Positions 48,207-61,150 are shown, counted from the first letter of the stretch. The stretch: DNA of 64,000 bases from Solen grandis (GCA_021229015.1 CM037788.1:54007654-54071653); one strand, 5' to 3'. Made by a program: numbers and translations. The notes: generated by a model not told the origin, from the sequence alone.

Positions 48207-49820
48207 TACTCCAGTGAAAATATCCATCTGGAATACCACTGAAACTTTGTCTTGAATTCCACTGGTATTAAATTTCACTGGAATAGTGTTATTCCAGTCA
48301 AAAAACAATAACAACAAACAAGAGGGTTATGATGGCCCTGAATCGCTCACCTGATTATAAATAAGCAACATATGTTGGATTTTTCATATTGACCTACTTT
48401 TTGACCCAACATGACCCAACTTCGAACTTGTCCAAGATTTTATGGAAATAGTCATTCGGACCAAGTTTCATGAAGGTATGGCCAAAAATATGGCCTCTAG
48501 AGTGTCAACAAGGTTTTTCTAAAATTTGACCTCATGACCTACTTTTTAACCTCACATGACTCAAATTCGAACTTATCCAAGATTTTATGGAAACAAACAT
48601 CCAGACCAAGTTTTATGAAGATTGGGCCAAAAACGTGGCCTCTAGAGCGTTAACAATGTTTTTCTTTAAGATTTGACCTCATGACCTACTTTTGACCCCA
48701 CATGACCCAATTTCGAACTTAACCAAGATTTTATGGATAAAACATTCTGACCAAGTTTCATTAAGATTGGCCTAAAATTATGGCCTCTAGTGTGTTAACA
48801 AGCTAAATTGTTGACGACGCACGTCGCACGACGGACGAAGGGCGATCACAAAAACCCTGAGCACGTTGTGCTCATGTGAGCTAAAAAGTGGAATTCCAGA
48901 TAGATACCAGTGGAATTCCAAATGAATTCCAGATCAATTCCAGTGGAATTCCCGATCAAAACCAGTAGAATTCCAGATCAATACCAGTGAAATTCCAAAG
49001 CAATCTCAAGATTTATTCATTTTAAATATTTAAATAATTGTGATTAAAAGAGAAAACTAACAATACATAACAAATAAACTCTGATAATTATCACAAGATT
49101 AAGGGAAATGATATCATGAAGTGCTCTCTATGACATTATAAATGGATGAAAATGGCCAAATTTCAACTTCCCGTTAACAAAATAATACAATAAAATGCAA
49201 TATTTTTAGCTTACTTACAGTAAATTGGTAGATTAGAATTTTTTTGTATCTACTTAGTATTTGATGCAAATGATGCCATTATACCTATGAAATTAATGAG
49301 TTCCAATCTATTTTCAAAGCATACATACCGTGGGTTACGTACCAGAGCATGACAATAACAGAATAACACATCATGAGTCAAAGTGAGGAAACTGTTGTTT
49401 TATTTGTTTTCTGATACTAAAATGATAGTTAAAAATAACAAGAATTAAGAACATTCAGTTAACTATAAATTTGATAGTGTTTAAATAATTTAATTTCACC
49501 AAAATGTTGTGTACTGTATTTTCAATGTTTTAATTTAGTAAACTTTAGTGACTAGAGATAACATTGATATTGTATTACAAAAATCATCAAAGTTAAGGCA
49601 AATCTGATGAATTTCTTACACCACGAGGCCACAAAATGGCTGATGTCATGAAAACAAGGGAAGTCAACACTCTCAGTTCATGTTCATGTTGAATTCTACC
49701 TCTGCTGGTCTTTCAAATTCAAATTAAAGTTCCGCTGGAATCTATCTGGCATTCCAGTAACATAGAAATGGAATCTTTTTGGTATTCCACTGGAATTCCA
49801 GTGATTTTTTCATTGGGGTA
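48207..49820. mobile_element. inner foldback-like element with CCAGTGGAATTCC motif
   Basis: The left edge TACTCCAGTGAAAATATC is matched by the inverted right edge TACCCCAATGAAAAAATC. Both arms and a middle block at 48889-49005 repeat variants of CCAGTGGAATTCCAGAT. The block was split by insertion of the family G element at 48319-48888. Confidence 0.6.
48319..48888 (+). mobile_element. family G element, complete copy
   Basis: Left end CAAGAGGGTTATGATGGCCC with TGAATCGCTCACCTGA; three units of about 125 bp built on TGACCTCATGACCTACTTTT, TCCAAGATTTTATGGA and ATGGCCTCTAGAGTGTCAAC; then GACGGACGAAGGGCGA and a terminal hairpin GAGCAC/GTGCTC followed by ATGTGAGCTAAAAAG. The left-end word GCTCACCTGA is the inverse of the right-end TCAGGTGAGC in the copy at 1-202. 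Inserted inside 48207-49820. Confidence 0.8.
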
Positions 49821-50462
49821 GGAAATGAAAAAAGAAAAAACAATCATGCCATGAGATGGACAAGTGTTTGAATAGGGAACTCATTTTTAAGATGCTGGCA
49901 AAGTTGGACAAGTTTTGTTGGATTCACTACACAACCGATTATATTTTAAGTGCTTTATTAATTTCTGTATTTTCATCTAATGTAAGATAACAATTAAATA
50001 AGAAATAATTCATTAGTTTATCTGTTTGTGGTTCACTAATGTGCTTTTTTATCATTAAGTTTTCTTATAATGTGCATCATTTTCATGCATGTTATTCTGA
50101 CATGAACATGATGTTCTTTAACCAATAATAATTGTCAAAATATTCAGTTTGGAAATATTACAATATTCATATCTTAAGAACAAATGAAGATTTTTGAAGA
50201 AGTCTCTGTTCTTATTTTTATTCATGATTAATTCAAGAACTGTTCGAAAATTATTTATATATTAATTCTCATAAAAGTTCCTGATTAATTCCATGAATAG
50301 TTCATAAATGTTTTATACCTTCATGAAGTGCACATCACATCACCTCACCTCATGGATAAAACTTCATACATTAAGATTATAATCTATCAAGGAAAAATCA
50401 TGAATAATTCATGATGGTAATGTAAAAATCATGATTTCATGAATTCCATTTGACAAGGGCAG

Positions 50463-51583
50463 CTGACCTCTGTTGACCTGTATCGGGGACAATTAATGGG
50501 GGAACCCATATAAAAGGACCTCAAAAACATTGTGTGCATTTTGCTTTGAATCTTAGTGTGAAGGCACTTTGCTCAAGTAACTGGTACTTTATTACAGATG
50601 ATGATTTTGTAACTAGATACTATTTATTATTTGGACAATTGTTAAAATATTAATATATTCCGAAATCAGTCATTCTTGTAGAAGTTTAGATGTATGGAAT
50701 TATGGGTCTCTTTTAAAGTTACTTAATGAACAGTCTTGATATATATTAAATCTCTATCTCTCTCTCTCTCTTATTATGAGTAAATATTCTCGCTCGCATA
50801 TAAATGAGAAGCTTCTCTATCTCTCCCTCCCTCCCCCAACCCCTTCTCTCTCTTATTATGAGTAGATTCTCTCTCTCTCCCTCTCAATCATATAATGAGT
50901 AAGTTAACATATTGTTTGTAAGGAATTGAATGCTTATATGGGAAATAATTAAATTGCAGACATTTAAGAGCGCCAATTAAATTGTGTGGTGAAATAGTTC
51001 AGTCTGATTTATAGACTCAGCAAACTACACTTGGACTTCTAATCAATTTACCGTTACTAGGTTGATAAAACCGTTTGAAGAATTGATAAAAAATATTTAT
51101 GTTAATATATGTTGTTTTTCCAGGGCAATTCCTCTGTAGAGTTATTCAATTGTCTAGAATTCATTGTTTGGCAGTGTTCATTATAGTTTACTTAGTATTA
51201 TCATATAAAAAACATGATAGGTAACATTTTAATCATGGTCTGTATTGGTATGACAACGGTTGGTTTAAATAACCACAATCTTACCATTGTCAGTCATGAT
51301 AAGAGATGTCACCAGTAAAGTCATCCATGGTCAGCCTGGATTCATATGGCTGAACATTGATGATTCATAATAGCAGTTTATGGACAGTTCATTTACACCT
51401 TTTCTAACCATGGTTTAACTGTGGTAAGTGACCCTTAAGACTGCGGTATGACCATGGGTATTTTCAGTCGTGGCCATCTTTTGCAGGGGCAGTACCATTT
51501 TTACAGATTTGGTGTTTTATAACCATGGTGGACTATGGCTATCTCATAGTAAATGCGCTTACCATTCAGCCATATAAGACTTG
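50463..51583. other. no gene seen; TC-rich simple repeats
   Basis: CT/TC microsatellite at 50753-50885 broken by TATTATGAGTA words; the rest is AT-rich and unrecognised. Confidence 0.5.
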
Positions 51584-51725
51584 ACTTGACTATTTGAGTT
51601 TACCGTCGCTTCGACAGTATTTCAGTCATATAGCGACGTCCAGCTAATTACAGGTGGGGGAAGACCCCGAATGCACAGAGGCATCCGGGTAGAACCACCG
51701 ACCTACCGCAAGCCAGCTGGAAGTC
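51584..51725 (-). mobile_element. SINE family 1, 5'-truncated copy
   Basis: Minus strand holds the body and tail: CAGCTGGCTTGCGGTAGG, CCCGGATGCCTCTGTGCATT, CCACCTGTAATTAGCTGGAC and ATACTGTCGAAGCGACGG. The tRNA-like head is missing. Confidence 0.75.
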
Positions 51726-51839
51726 AGCCATATAAGAAAAACTGGAATTATCTTCTTGTCAGAAAACACAAGACCTTGAACTTAGATGTTTGGTATGTAC
51801 ACAGGAGTCGATCATTTGATTTTACAAAAACTTTTTTAA

Positions 51840-53548
51840 ATTGCTTATTGTCAGATACTAAAAGGCCTTCAGTTTAACACGTAACATGACCTAGTGGACA
51901 TGTACAAAGTTTGTTCAAATCTTGGCCCTGGCGTAAAAATTGGCAGGTCCCAGAGATCACTTGATTTTACATAGACTTAAATAGGACAAAAAAAACACTA
52001 GAAATATCTGTCTTTGTAACACACTTCCTCCCTTGGAAAAATGACTCCTGGCATTATGTATATATAGATCGACAAAAAAAAAAAACTTAACCAACTCACA
52101 CAAGTTAAAACAACTTCAAGAAATGGTGGTCTAGTTCAAGATCAACTTGGGTTCTGGAACCAAGGTTCAAGAAATGTATGTGTTGTTCAAGAACAGTCAA
52201 TGATTCTCGAATCCAGGTTCAAGAAATGTATGTCTAGTTCAAGAACTATTATTTAAGTTCTTTGTAAGTTCTTTAATGTTCTAGAACTTATATCAGGGGT
52301 CAAAATTGGTCCCACCACAGGAAAAATGATTTTATAGCTATGGCCATCAAAATTTTGAACACAAGTACAGTTTATGTGTAGAATTATGATTATGATGCTG
52401 TATTTCTGCATGGATTAGTATTTAGTATTACTATGTTATATTAGAGGCAGTGAAGGCAATATTTCTCAGAAGAGCCAATTCGGGCCATTTTTGCTCTTGT
52501 TACTCCCCCCCCCTCTTTGTCTCTCTTTCTTTTTTTGTTTTTTTTGTTTTTTTTGTTTTTTTTTTGGAGTTAAAATTAAACAGGATGTTTATTTTTAAGA
52601 GATTCAGAATTTTTTTTTGTGAAAAAATAAGAACATGCATAATAGCCAGATATATATTATTGAATGATATGCTATTTTTACAGATCATACAAGTAGTTGT
52701 AAAGTTATTGGTAGAAGTCAATGACATGAAGCTGTTTTGCCATTATTTAGGTTCTCAAAAGATGGTCATGATAAATCCATATACAATGCGTGTGCATTAT
52801 TGATAATTCAAGGTGTTTCTTATGGTACCAACCATTTCAGAATTGGGCGTTACATTAAGAAGTTATTTCAATTTACATCATTTTACACCTCTGCATTTCT
52901 TCCCATACATTTCTGGAAAAGTTTAATGATAACTCGAATTTTTGACATTTGGTATTAACTTTCAGACTGATTAGGTTTTAAACATATTGCATTAGTAAAA
53001 AGCAATTTGTGTGTTGAACTGATGGAATATTATGTAAAGAACGGGCGTTTATCATATTCTAATTAATGACAATTAAGATAATAAGAAAGCGGAGGCCTCT
53101 TAGGCCAAGTGCTGATACTTGGTGTGTAACATGTCCTAGTGAACCTCTAACAAGATTGTTCAAAAAATGGTCCTTGGTCAAAATTGTTCCAATCCTAGGG
53201 GTCACTTGATTTTAAATAGACTTGTATTCGAAAACCCTCAGAAGATCTTCTTCTCAGAAACCACAAAGTCTGGTGAGTTGAGACTTATACGAGTGAACCT
53301 CAACCAAGTCTGTTCAATTCATGGTCCTGTTGTCAAAACTGACCCCAAGGGTCACTTGATTTTATATAGACTTTTCAGAGCTATAACCTCCAAAAACTGG
53401 ATGGCAGGTACATTTGTATTGTGGAATTTAAATAATCTTGCTGTACTTCTGTGTCGATCATGTATTCAATTCGACTCATAATAAAATAATTGGCAATGTT
53501 TCTCAAGTGAGCGATTCAGAGCCATCTTGGCCCTCTTTAATTTTGATC
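51840..53548 (-). mobile_element. fragments of family G-related elements
   Basis: Two homologous fragments: 51870-52065 (AACATGACCTAGTGGACATG, ATCACTTGATTTTACATAGA) and 53090-53548 (AACATGTCCTAGTGAACCTC, GTCACTTGATTTTATATAGA in two units). The second ends with the inverse of the family G left end (CTCAAGTGAGCGATTCAGAG, TCTTGGCCCTCTTT at 53503-53540). Between them, 52070-53090, I see no gene, only T-rich runs at 52526-52565. Confidence 0.55.
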
Positions 53549-54667
53549 TCAGACCTTGCATGAAAATTACCGTTAGCCTGATATCTGTATATCTTATATG
53601 GTCCGTAATAGGCCCGTCTCAAAATTTATGCATACCAGGGATTCTTTTCTCAGAACGAGGTTTAAATGGGTCAGGTGTACGCAGCAGTACAGCTGATAAC
53701 CACTCAGATAGTTATGGTGTCCACATCAACAAGTAAACTTTTGAAATAAATTTCTCATTATCATTGCAGTGTTTCAGTTTATAATTCTAATGGAAGATAT
53801 ATTGCAGATATATCCTATATCTGGCTGTCCAGAGATACTGTAAACTGAGTTTAAATCTATGTTCAAGAACAAGGGTATTCATTGATTATATAGAAATAAA
53901 AACACAACAACCATCTTCTCTGGTCTTATGCTCTTAATTTTATATATTTATAACAAAAGTGTATGTACACTAAATCATCATTAGGCAATGCTTCACATGC
54001 TTTGAGTTACATATAATATTATAAGTTTAACTTTGTATACTGGATGTATGTCAGATGTATTACAAAATTCTCCAGTTTACACACTGAAAAAAAGACCAGA
54101 ATTATAGTCAAATAAACAACTTGCATTTTAATAAATTACAAAAACTGCATTGAAGGAAGTGTTTCTAATAAAAATAATTCTTAGCAACAGTGTTAACACT
54201 TCATGCAGTAGTATTTAATTTTTCTTTATATTAAAGTGTTCAAAGATAGTACCTTGACACTTGAGAATTCAAGAAGTCCAAATGGCCGATTTCTTGATGG
54301 ATTGTATTTACCTTATGGTTCTGGAACCAGAACTGCCAATAATTCCACAAGGATACATACGTAAAGAATTTCCTTCTATAGCAGCATAAGCATTACATTC
54401 AAAAACTAATCCCCGTTAATTGGCATCATTTGTTACATGTCTTTTATTCTTTAGTTGCAGGTAGAGACAATCATAATCTTTTCCGCATTTTACTATTTTA
54501 CCCACGTTAGATGCTGTAAGTCTGTGCTTCCTGACTTTGTGCCGGAGCTGACCTGTTGTTTTTTTTATTTCATTTTATTTTTCCAAATTTCTTTATCTCA
54601 GGTATATTAAGACTGTTAATATGATCTGTCTGAGTCCGAGATAAACTGACTTATATTTGTGAATCTA
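53549..54667. other. no gene seen
   Basis: AT-rich intergenic sequence without recognisable content. Confidence 0.45.
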
Positions 54668-54836
54668 TACAGTCAGACCTGTCTTAAATGGTCACTCAAG
54701 GGAATAAGAGAAAGTGACCACTTAACAGAGGTGACTGCTACATTAAGTACAAATATATGACAAAATGCTTAAATTTTGTAAAACATTGTATTCACTCATA
54801 TGGGGGCTAATACAGGTTCAACTGTAATTTCTTATA
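54668..54836. mobile_element. TA-flanked MITE
   Basis: Ends TACAGTCAGACCTGTC and TACAGGTTCAACTGTA are inverted repeats with TA edges; interior AGTGACCACTTAACAGAGGT parallels the copy at 34251-34431. Confidence 0.65.
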
Positions 54837-56002
54837 GGCAGGCCAGGAAAACACACACCTTCTGCTTAAAATACTGTTTTTATGCAATCGAGTCATTTAA
54901 AGCTGATCCAGACTTGGTGGGAGCTAGCTAGTATTGCCATTTGTGACTATATTTTATGATACTGGATCTGGTCTCTCACTGGCCTGGTTACTAGTTTATA
55001 AGTGGAATAATGATCTGGATTCTATGGCTGGGTTACGGTCGAATAACCACAAATTCAAGTCCTGAGGTTCCTTCCTTTAAAATGTAAAGATGTTTACATT
55101 TCTAATCCAGCAATCTGCTAGAGTATGCCTGTAATGTGCTTGCAACATACACATTTGCCTAATTTGGCAGTCACATTTTGCATCTAGTATTATATGAAAT
55201 GACATAATTCATTCATGTATTCAGATTACTTTAAATTTATAAGTTGCCTGAAGAAAAAAAAATCATACAACTTAAATAATTATTTATGCTATCCACTGAA
55301 AATATATCTTATAAAAGCTTATTTCACCCATAATTTATTGTTGATATATAATATAGTGAAAATGAATGTTGGTTTTGGGGGTTTCTATTCAAGTCTCGAG
55401 AAAAGGAGGTAAACGTATGTCATAATATTTAAATTAAATATTATATTACAAAGAAATGTGTGATTAAATTCCATTCTTGATTAAGATGGCTTAACACATA
55501 AGTATGTGAAATTTCATTCTTTCTTTGAGATTTGCGGCATTTGCTGCATACATCAGTATTATCATGAACTAATGGGATACTGTTAGCGTTAGCTTAGTGT
55601 CCAAAATTTATATATTTATATATTGTAGGTGTTGAGAATTGGTTTAACCATATGTATACATCTAGTCAGCATGTTATGTATTTGTGAAGTATGCATGGCT
55701 GGGCTTATTAGGGATTCTGTGTTTTAAATAGTTGATACACGGAAACTGTCTTAATGTAGATAGTATTCACTGGAAGACTTTATGTTCAAGAAATTCTTCT
55801 CTGATGAAAATGTAAGTTATTTAATAATTTTCTAGGCCTCAACAAAGCTTAATCCTGTGTAAATATGTACACCACTGACATCTCTATCAGTGTAAGCTGC
55901 TGAGTTTGTTTACAAGTCAGAGTCTAAACTGACCCATCTAAGCCTCGTTCTGGTTACCTTACCTTGAATATGCATGAGATAATATTAAGAAGGGTCTATA
56001 AT
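54837..56002. other. no gene seen
   Basis: AT-rich sequence; short frames only. Confidence 0.45.
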
Positions 56003-57600
56003 TACGGCTTTCCGCAACCTGCAGAAAACGTATAGGGTTTGTTATGTTTATTCTTATTAGGACTTTCTGCCTAAAGCAGAAAGTCCTATTGGGTTTGTAC
56101 TGTTTATTAGGACTTTCTGCCTAAAGCAGAAAGTCCTATTGGGTTTGTTATGTTTTTTATTAGGACTTTCTGCCTACAGGCAGAAAGTCATATTGGGTTT
56201 GTACTGTTTTTTTATTATTCTTCTGCTTCTTCTTCTTCTTCTTCTTATTCTTTTTTTCTTCCTCTTATATTTGTGTTAATTTCGAGGTGTTGCCATTGAC
56301 TCAGAACAATGAAAATTTTATGGCATATATTTCAAACCATGAGCTTTCGGATGCAATGAATTGTATATTCATATGACGTCATATAACGTCAGATTTGACG
56401 TCAGGTGAAAAAGTTTGTACGCGGTCTACAGCCATTATTTCTGGATCGATTTTCATCAAAATTTCACAGAATGTGTATGTTAGGCTCTAGTTGTGCATCC
56501 CGGTGTCCGTTTTTCCAAATTCGAAAAGGCAATTGTTTTATGGCGAATCCAAGATTCGAACTAATGACGTCAAATTTCAAATGCGTATAAAATCGCTTCC
56601 AGAAGAGCTAGAAAGCTGATATATGGAGTGAATATTAGTTTCTAGGTCTTCTATACATTCTGAAAAGATGAACGCGATATGACGTCACATGACGTCATAA
56701 TGCTCTTAAAACTTTCGTATTAAAACTTAACGGTTTTTAAGCCCTGTAGGCTTTATTTTTTGCATGATTTACTTGAAATTTTGTCTGAAGATGCAGTATT
56801 AGAATCTATAGAGTCATGTTACTTCCGTTTCCGGAAAATCCCAAAGGTCAAGGTCATATATTAATTATCGGCTTTTTATTCGGCCTTAAATATCTCAAAA
56901 ACGGTAAATATTCTATCGAGACACTATGCGTATAATTTCTAGTGCTTAGAAAGACCTTTCAGATTATATTTAGTTTTTCATGATCGGGGTTGAATCGGTT
57001 GAGTTATGGCGGAAAAAGCAAAATTCGGTAACCCTCAGTGTGTTTAACAGTTTATATCTCGAAATTCTTTGATTTTTGAAAATATGATGATGAATATTAT
57101 TTGTAGAGCAATGTTTGGCCGTTCTTTTGATGCTTAAAGTTTAATGATTGACCTAAGATTCATGGAGTAATGGGGAAAAAACGAAATTCGTGCATATAGC
57201 TTTGGTGATTTTTTCATTTTTCAAGAGGTTTAAGAGCTTGTATCTCAAAAAGTATTAAAAATATTCCTATAGATAAAGCGTGTGAAATGTAGAGAATTTT
57301 AAGACGATTATTTTGGTACCTAAAGTTTTGAAATTGATCCAAGTATAAGGAAGTTACATCAAAAATAAGAATTTAAACATGTAGAATTTCAGCGATTTTG
57401 TCGTTATGTAAGAGTTTCAAGGCTTATATCTTAAGAATCATTAGAAATAAGTTTTACATTAAGCAAGTGAGATGTAGAGAATTTTAAGACGATTATTTTG
57501 GCACCTAGAGTTTTGAAATTGATCAAGAAATAAGGAAGTTACATAAAAAAATACGAATATAAAGCCATTTGTAAGAATTTTCATAAATTATCCTACTTTC
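56003..57600 (+). mobile_element. hairpin-headed element, family E, right inverted copy
   Basis: The head has one CTTTCCGC module (56006-56055) and three tandem GGACTTTCTGCC/GCAGAAAGTCC hairpin modules about 55-60 bp apart (56059-56210), then a TTC repeat (56215-56250). The body has a TGACGTCA-rich segment (56375-56700), a 61-codon frame at 56405-56590 conserved with the left copy, and diverged ~180-bp units with TTAAGACGATTATTTTGG and AAAGTTTTGAAATTGATC. The conserved frame is shared at the DNA level and gives no sign of a protein family. Confidence 0.85.
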
Positions 57601-57725
57601 GCTTTCACCTTAATTGAAGCATTTTCGGAAAATGTAAGTTTACAGATATGTATTAGTCATATAAATTGAAAAAAACAAACTTTTTACTTATATCATATTG
57701 ATATTACTAGCTAAACAGGTGTACC

Positions 57726-58022
57726 GTTCCCGGTGGCCGAGTGTTTAGAGCGTCCGCCTCGAGAGCGGAAGGTCGTGGGTTCGATACCAAAGTCGTAAAA
57801 AATGGTCCTGTTATAGCTCCCTTGCTTGACACTTAGCATATAAGGGTAGTTGCAGGACTGGTTGGCCCGGTATCAGGATAATGTGACTGGGTGTGATATC
57901 ATGCCACATGTCTACGACGTGATACTGCAGTGTGGCAGCACTATAACTGCATTAAGTAGACATCGTCTCCAAATGACTGAAATACTGTCGGTGGGACGTT
58001 AAACCGAACAAACAAACAAACA
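57726..58022 (+). mobile_element. tRNA-derived SINE (family 2)
   Basis: CCGGTGGCCGAGTGTTTAGA, GGTCGTGGGTTCGATACC, body as at 35598, tail GGGACGTTAAACCGAACAAA. A short deletion removes the end of the B-box region. Flanks TAAACAGGTGTA and TAAACAAGTGTT look like a decayed 12-bp target duplication, so this copy is older than the one at 35598. Confidence 0.85.
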
Positions 58023-58334
58023 AATTAAACAAGTGTTGACAATGATTTAATGTTTTGTCAAATCATTTTTTTTTAATTGGCGTTTTGACACATGTCATTT
58101 AGACCGTTGTTGAAACATTGCAATTTCCCGACTTTATTGTTGCATCTATCGATAAATGTTGTACAAGCTATATTCCAAATTTATGATAAATGATAACCTA
58201 TGTGAAAATATATGTTATAGTACAATGTAATTTAATTGCCAGCTTGAGATACCATGAGCGTGTATAAGTGTAGACGTTTTAAACAAAATGATCAACACAT
58301 GTCATCCGTTCAAGACGCTGCAAGCTAATTTGTC

Positions 58335-58855
58335 TGTAATGCGGCGTTCACACAGTGTCGATTATGGCTCCCGTTTGAGATCAGACAGCGCTACGACACG
58401 AAAAGCGAAAAAGTCGGATTACTATCCTCAATGTCCTATCATTGTCTGAACGCAGTCGTATATGTTCGTAACAGAGTCCTACGGATCGGGAATGGTCCGG
58501 AGAGGTCGGCCAAGCACTCCTGACAGTTAGGTGCGTCCCGTAACATTCGGGAAACTCAGCCGATTTTGTCTAGTCGGATTACAATCGTGACTATGTCGTG
58601 ACAAATTCTGCTGTATCGGATCAGAATCGGATTGAGAACGGATAATCGGGACGAATTCTGCTGGAAACGGCTGGATCGGGACGCCTCCTGAACAATATCT
58701 GATTGTTGTCGTGATTAAATAAATGTTTTTTACAAATTTTAATAAAAGTTTGAATTTCCAGCCACGAATCACAGGATCTTGATCAGACTTTTGACACATT
58801 TTAATCGGGAATGGTCCTATCAAGGACGGCAGTAAAAATCCTGAATGTGTGACCT
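58335..58855. repeat. GC-richer interspersed element, class uncertain
   Basis: The base composition differs from the surroundings. The left edge GGCGTTCACACAGTGTCGA and the right edge CTGAATGTGTGACCTAGG are loosely inverse (TTCACACA against TGTGTGA). The interior repeats words like GAATCGGATT and ATCGGGA. No coding content that I recognise. Confidence 0.4.
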
Positions 58856-59403
58856 AGGCCACAGGGACTTGCTCCCATACACACACACCACACACACACA
58901 CACACACACTGTACATACACTATCAATAAGGGTGGACATCTTTTCAGGGGTCGACTCGCCTTAACTCCGTTTTTTCAAATCATTCAAATAAATCTATGAA
59001 GTTAACATACGGAATCACTCAAATATATATTTCTCTATCGAAATATACAAAATTGTCGTGAAAATAATCCTCCTTTGAATGTTTATTTGTTTGAAATATA
59101 TGCGAATCCGAGAAAAGAACAACAACCTGGACCAGCAGCGCAGTACATTTCGGGATGATTCGGATTTTTACGCTGCGAAATTGGTCAGCGATATTGCGAT
59201 TATTTTCCCGCAATCTGTCAAACCGTTAAATTTAAATTATTAAAGGGCTGACTATTCGGGCGTTGAAAGAAAAAAAAAACCCAGGCAGTATGGAGAAATC
59301 AGCTGTTTCTTGGTAATTTTCTTGTTGTAAAATAAATTATTTAAAGACTTAGATATAAATTCACTTGTCTGTGAGTGTGTGTTTTTAAATTGAAATAAAT
59401 ATC
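58856..59403. other. no gene seen; CA repeat
   Basis: CA microsatellite at 58880-58911; otherwise unremarkable. Confidence 0.45.
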
Positions 59404-59526
59404 ACAGGGATTTGAAGTTCAGTAATTTAAAATCAAATTCTGAAAATAATAGTACTCCATACATACAAAACATATTTTTTCTTATATATACGGAATACTA
59501 AATTCTACTGAACTTCAAATCCCTGT
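59404..59526. mobile_element. 123-bp MITE with 21-bp perfect inverted ends
   Basis: CAGGGATTTGAAGTTCAGTA (59405-59424) and TACTGAACTTCAAATCCCTG (59506-59525) are exact inverse copies, extended by one more base pair on each side, with an AT-rich 81-base middle. No clear target duplication. Confidence 0.75.
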
Positions 59527-59654
59527 TACTTGTTTATTTTTGGAATATGGCTTATTTCAAAAAGTTCATGCATGAGAAGTCCATACGAAAAAAAAAAAAA
59601 GTAAAAGGTAGGGAATTTAATATATATTCTTACTAACGGAATTAATCTTTATAT

Positions 59655-61150
59655 TTTTCAATGTTAGCAGAAAGTCCTATCATTCGTATCAACGAATGAA
59701 ATCTAGTTATTATTATTATTATTATTTGTCCTCCTTTTGAGGTTCAAATTAAAACAGGTTGCCAATAAGCCAGCAGCATGAAATTTTAACAGTGATCAGA
59801 GAGACTTTGGCCCTTTTGAATGCACTAATTTTCATCTTCATATGACGTCATGTGACGTCACAGCTAAAAATAGTGAAAAATGGTGTTCGCGCTCTACAGC
59901 CGTCATTTATGGTCGGATTTGATTCAAATTTTCACAGATGGTACATCCTGGAACTAAGGTGTGCATATCCTGTCAGCTAACCGAAATTCCGAAAGACCGA
60001 AGTTCTGTGGCTGAAATAAGATTCGAACATAGGACCGAAAAGTTCATTTTAGGATTAAAGAGCTTCAGGGTGAGATAGAAAGTTGAAACTTACACAGATT
60101 GCAGTTCTGCAGAATTTCTACATATATTTTGAGTCGTGACGTCATATGACGTCAAGTGACTTCATAAGCATACTTCTTAATTTTCATATTAGGGCAATGA
60201 TTTCGACATGATGCCAGTTGTTTAGAATAATGAAAATTTCAGAGTTATGACAGTAAAGTATGCGCTTTTGAACAAAAGCATCTTCAGCACCCTATGACGT
60301 CACATGACGTCAGTGCTAAAAATAGTGAAAAATGGTTTTCGCGCTCTACAGCCGTCATTTATGGTCGGATTTTCTTCAAATTTTCACAGATGGTACATCA
60401 TGAAACTAAGGTATGCATATCCTGTCAGCTAACCGAAATTCCAAAAGACCGAAGTTCTGTGGCTGAAATAAGATTCGAACATAGGACCGAAAAGTTCATT
60501 TTAGGATTAAAGAGCTTCAGGATGAGATAGAAAGTTGAAACTTACACAGTTTGCTGTTCTGCAGAATTTCTTTAAATATTTTGAGTCGTGACGTCATATG
60601 ACGTCAAGTGACTTCATAAGCATACTTCTTAATTTTCATATTAGGGCAATGATTTCGACATGATGCCAGTTGTTCAGAATAATGAAAATTTCAGAGTTAT
60701 GACAGTATAGTATTCGCTTTTGAACAAAAGCATCTTCAGCACCCTATGACGTCAGGTGACGTCAGAGCTAAAATTAGTGAAAATGGTTTTCACGCTCTAA
60801 AACGACCATTTATGGTCGGATTTTCTTCAAATTTTCACAGATGGTACATCTTGAAACTAAGGTGTACCTATCCTGTCAGCTAACCGAAATTCTGAAAGAC
60901 CGAAGTTCTGTGGCTTAAATAAGATTCGAACATAGGACCGAAAATTTCATTTTAGGATTAAAGAGCTTCAGGATGAGATAGAAAGTTGAAACTTACACAG
61001 TTTGCTGTTCTGCAGAATTTCTTTAAATATTATGAGTCGTGACGTCATTTGACGTCATGGGACGTCATAAGCATACTTATAATAAGGATTTTCTTCAATA
61101 TTTGAAGATGGTGTATGTCAGAAAAGTAAATAAGTATGATCAGGTTTGAC
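59655..61150 (+). mobile_element. family F element, copy 1: three 452-bp units with TGACGTCA clusters
   Basis: The head at 59665-59730 reads GTTAGCAGAAAGTCCTATCA, a small hairpin (TTCGT/ACGAA) and a TTA repeat. Units follow at a spacing of exactly 452 bp (marker ATG at 59842, 60294, 60746). Each has a pair and a triplet of TGACGTCA-like sites, some mutated. The copy ends near 61150 with a unique tail, directly before the head of copy 2. Confidence 0.85.

Larger units (their letters stand above)
47283..50462. mobile_element. outer foldback-like element rich in CATGAA (nested host)
   Basis: The left edge CCCTGTCAAATG and the right edge, read inverted as CCCTTGTCAAATGGAATTC, match, and both arms (47283-47600 and 50080-50462) are dense in TTCATGAA-type words such as AATAACTCATGAAAT and GAATAATTCATGATG. 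A second inverted-repeat element (48207-49820) lies between them. The arms are diverged, so the outer limits are approximate. Confidence 0.45.
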
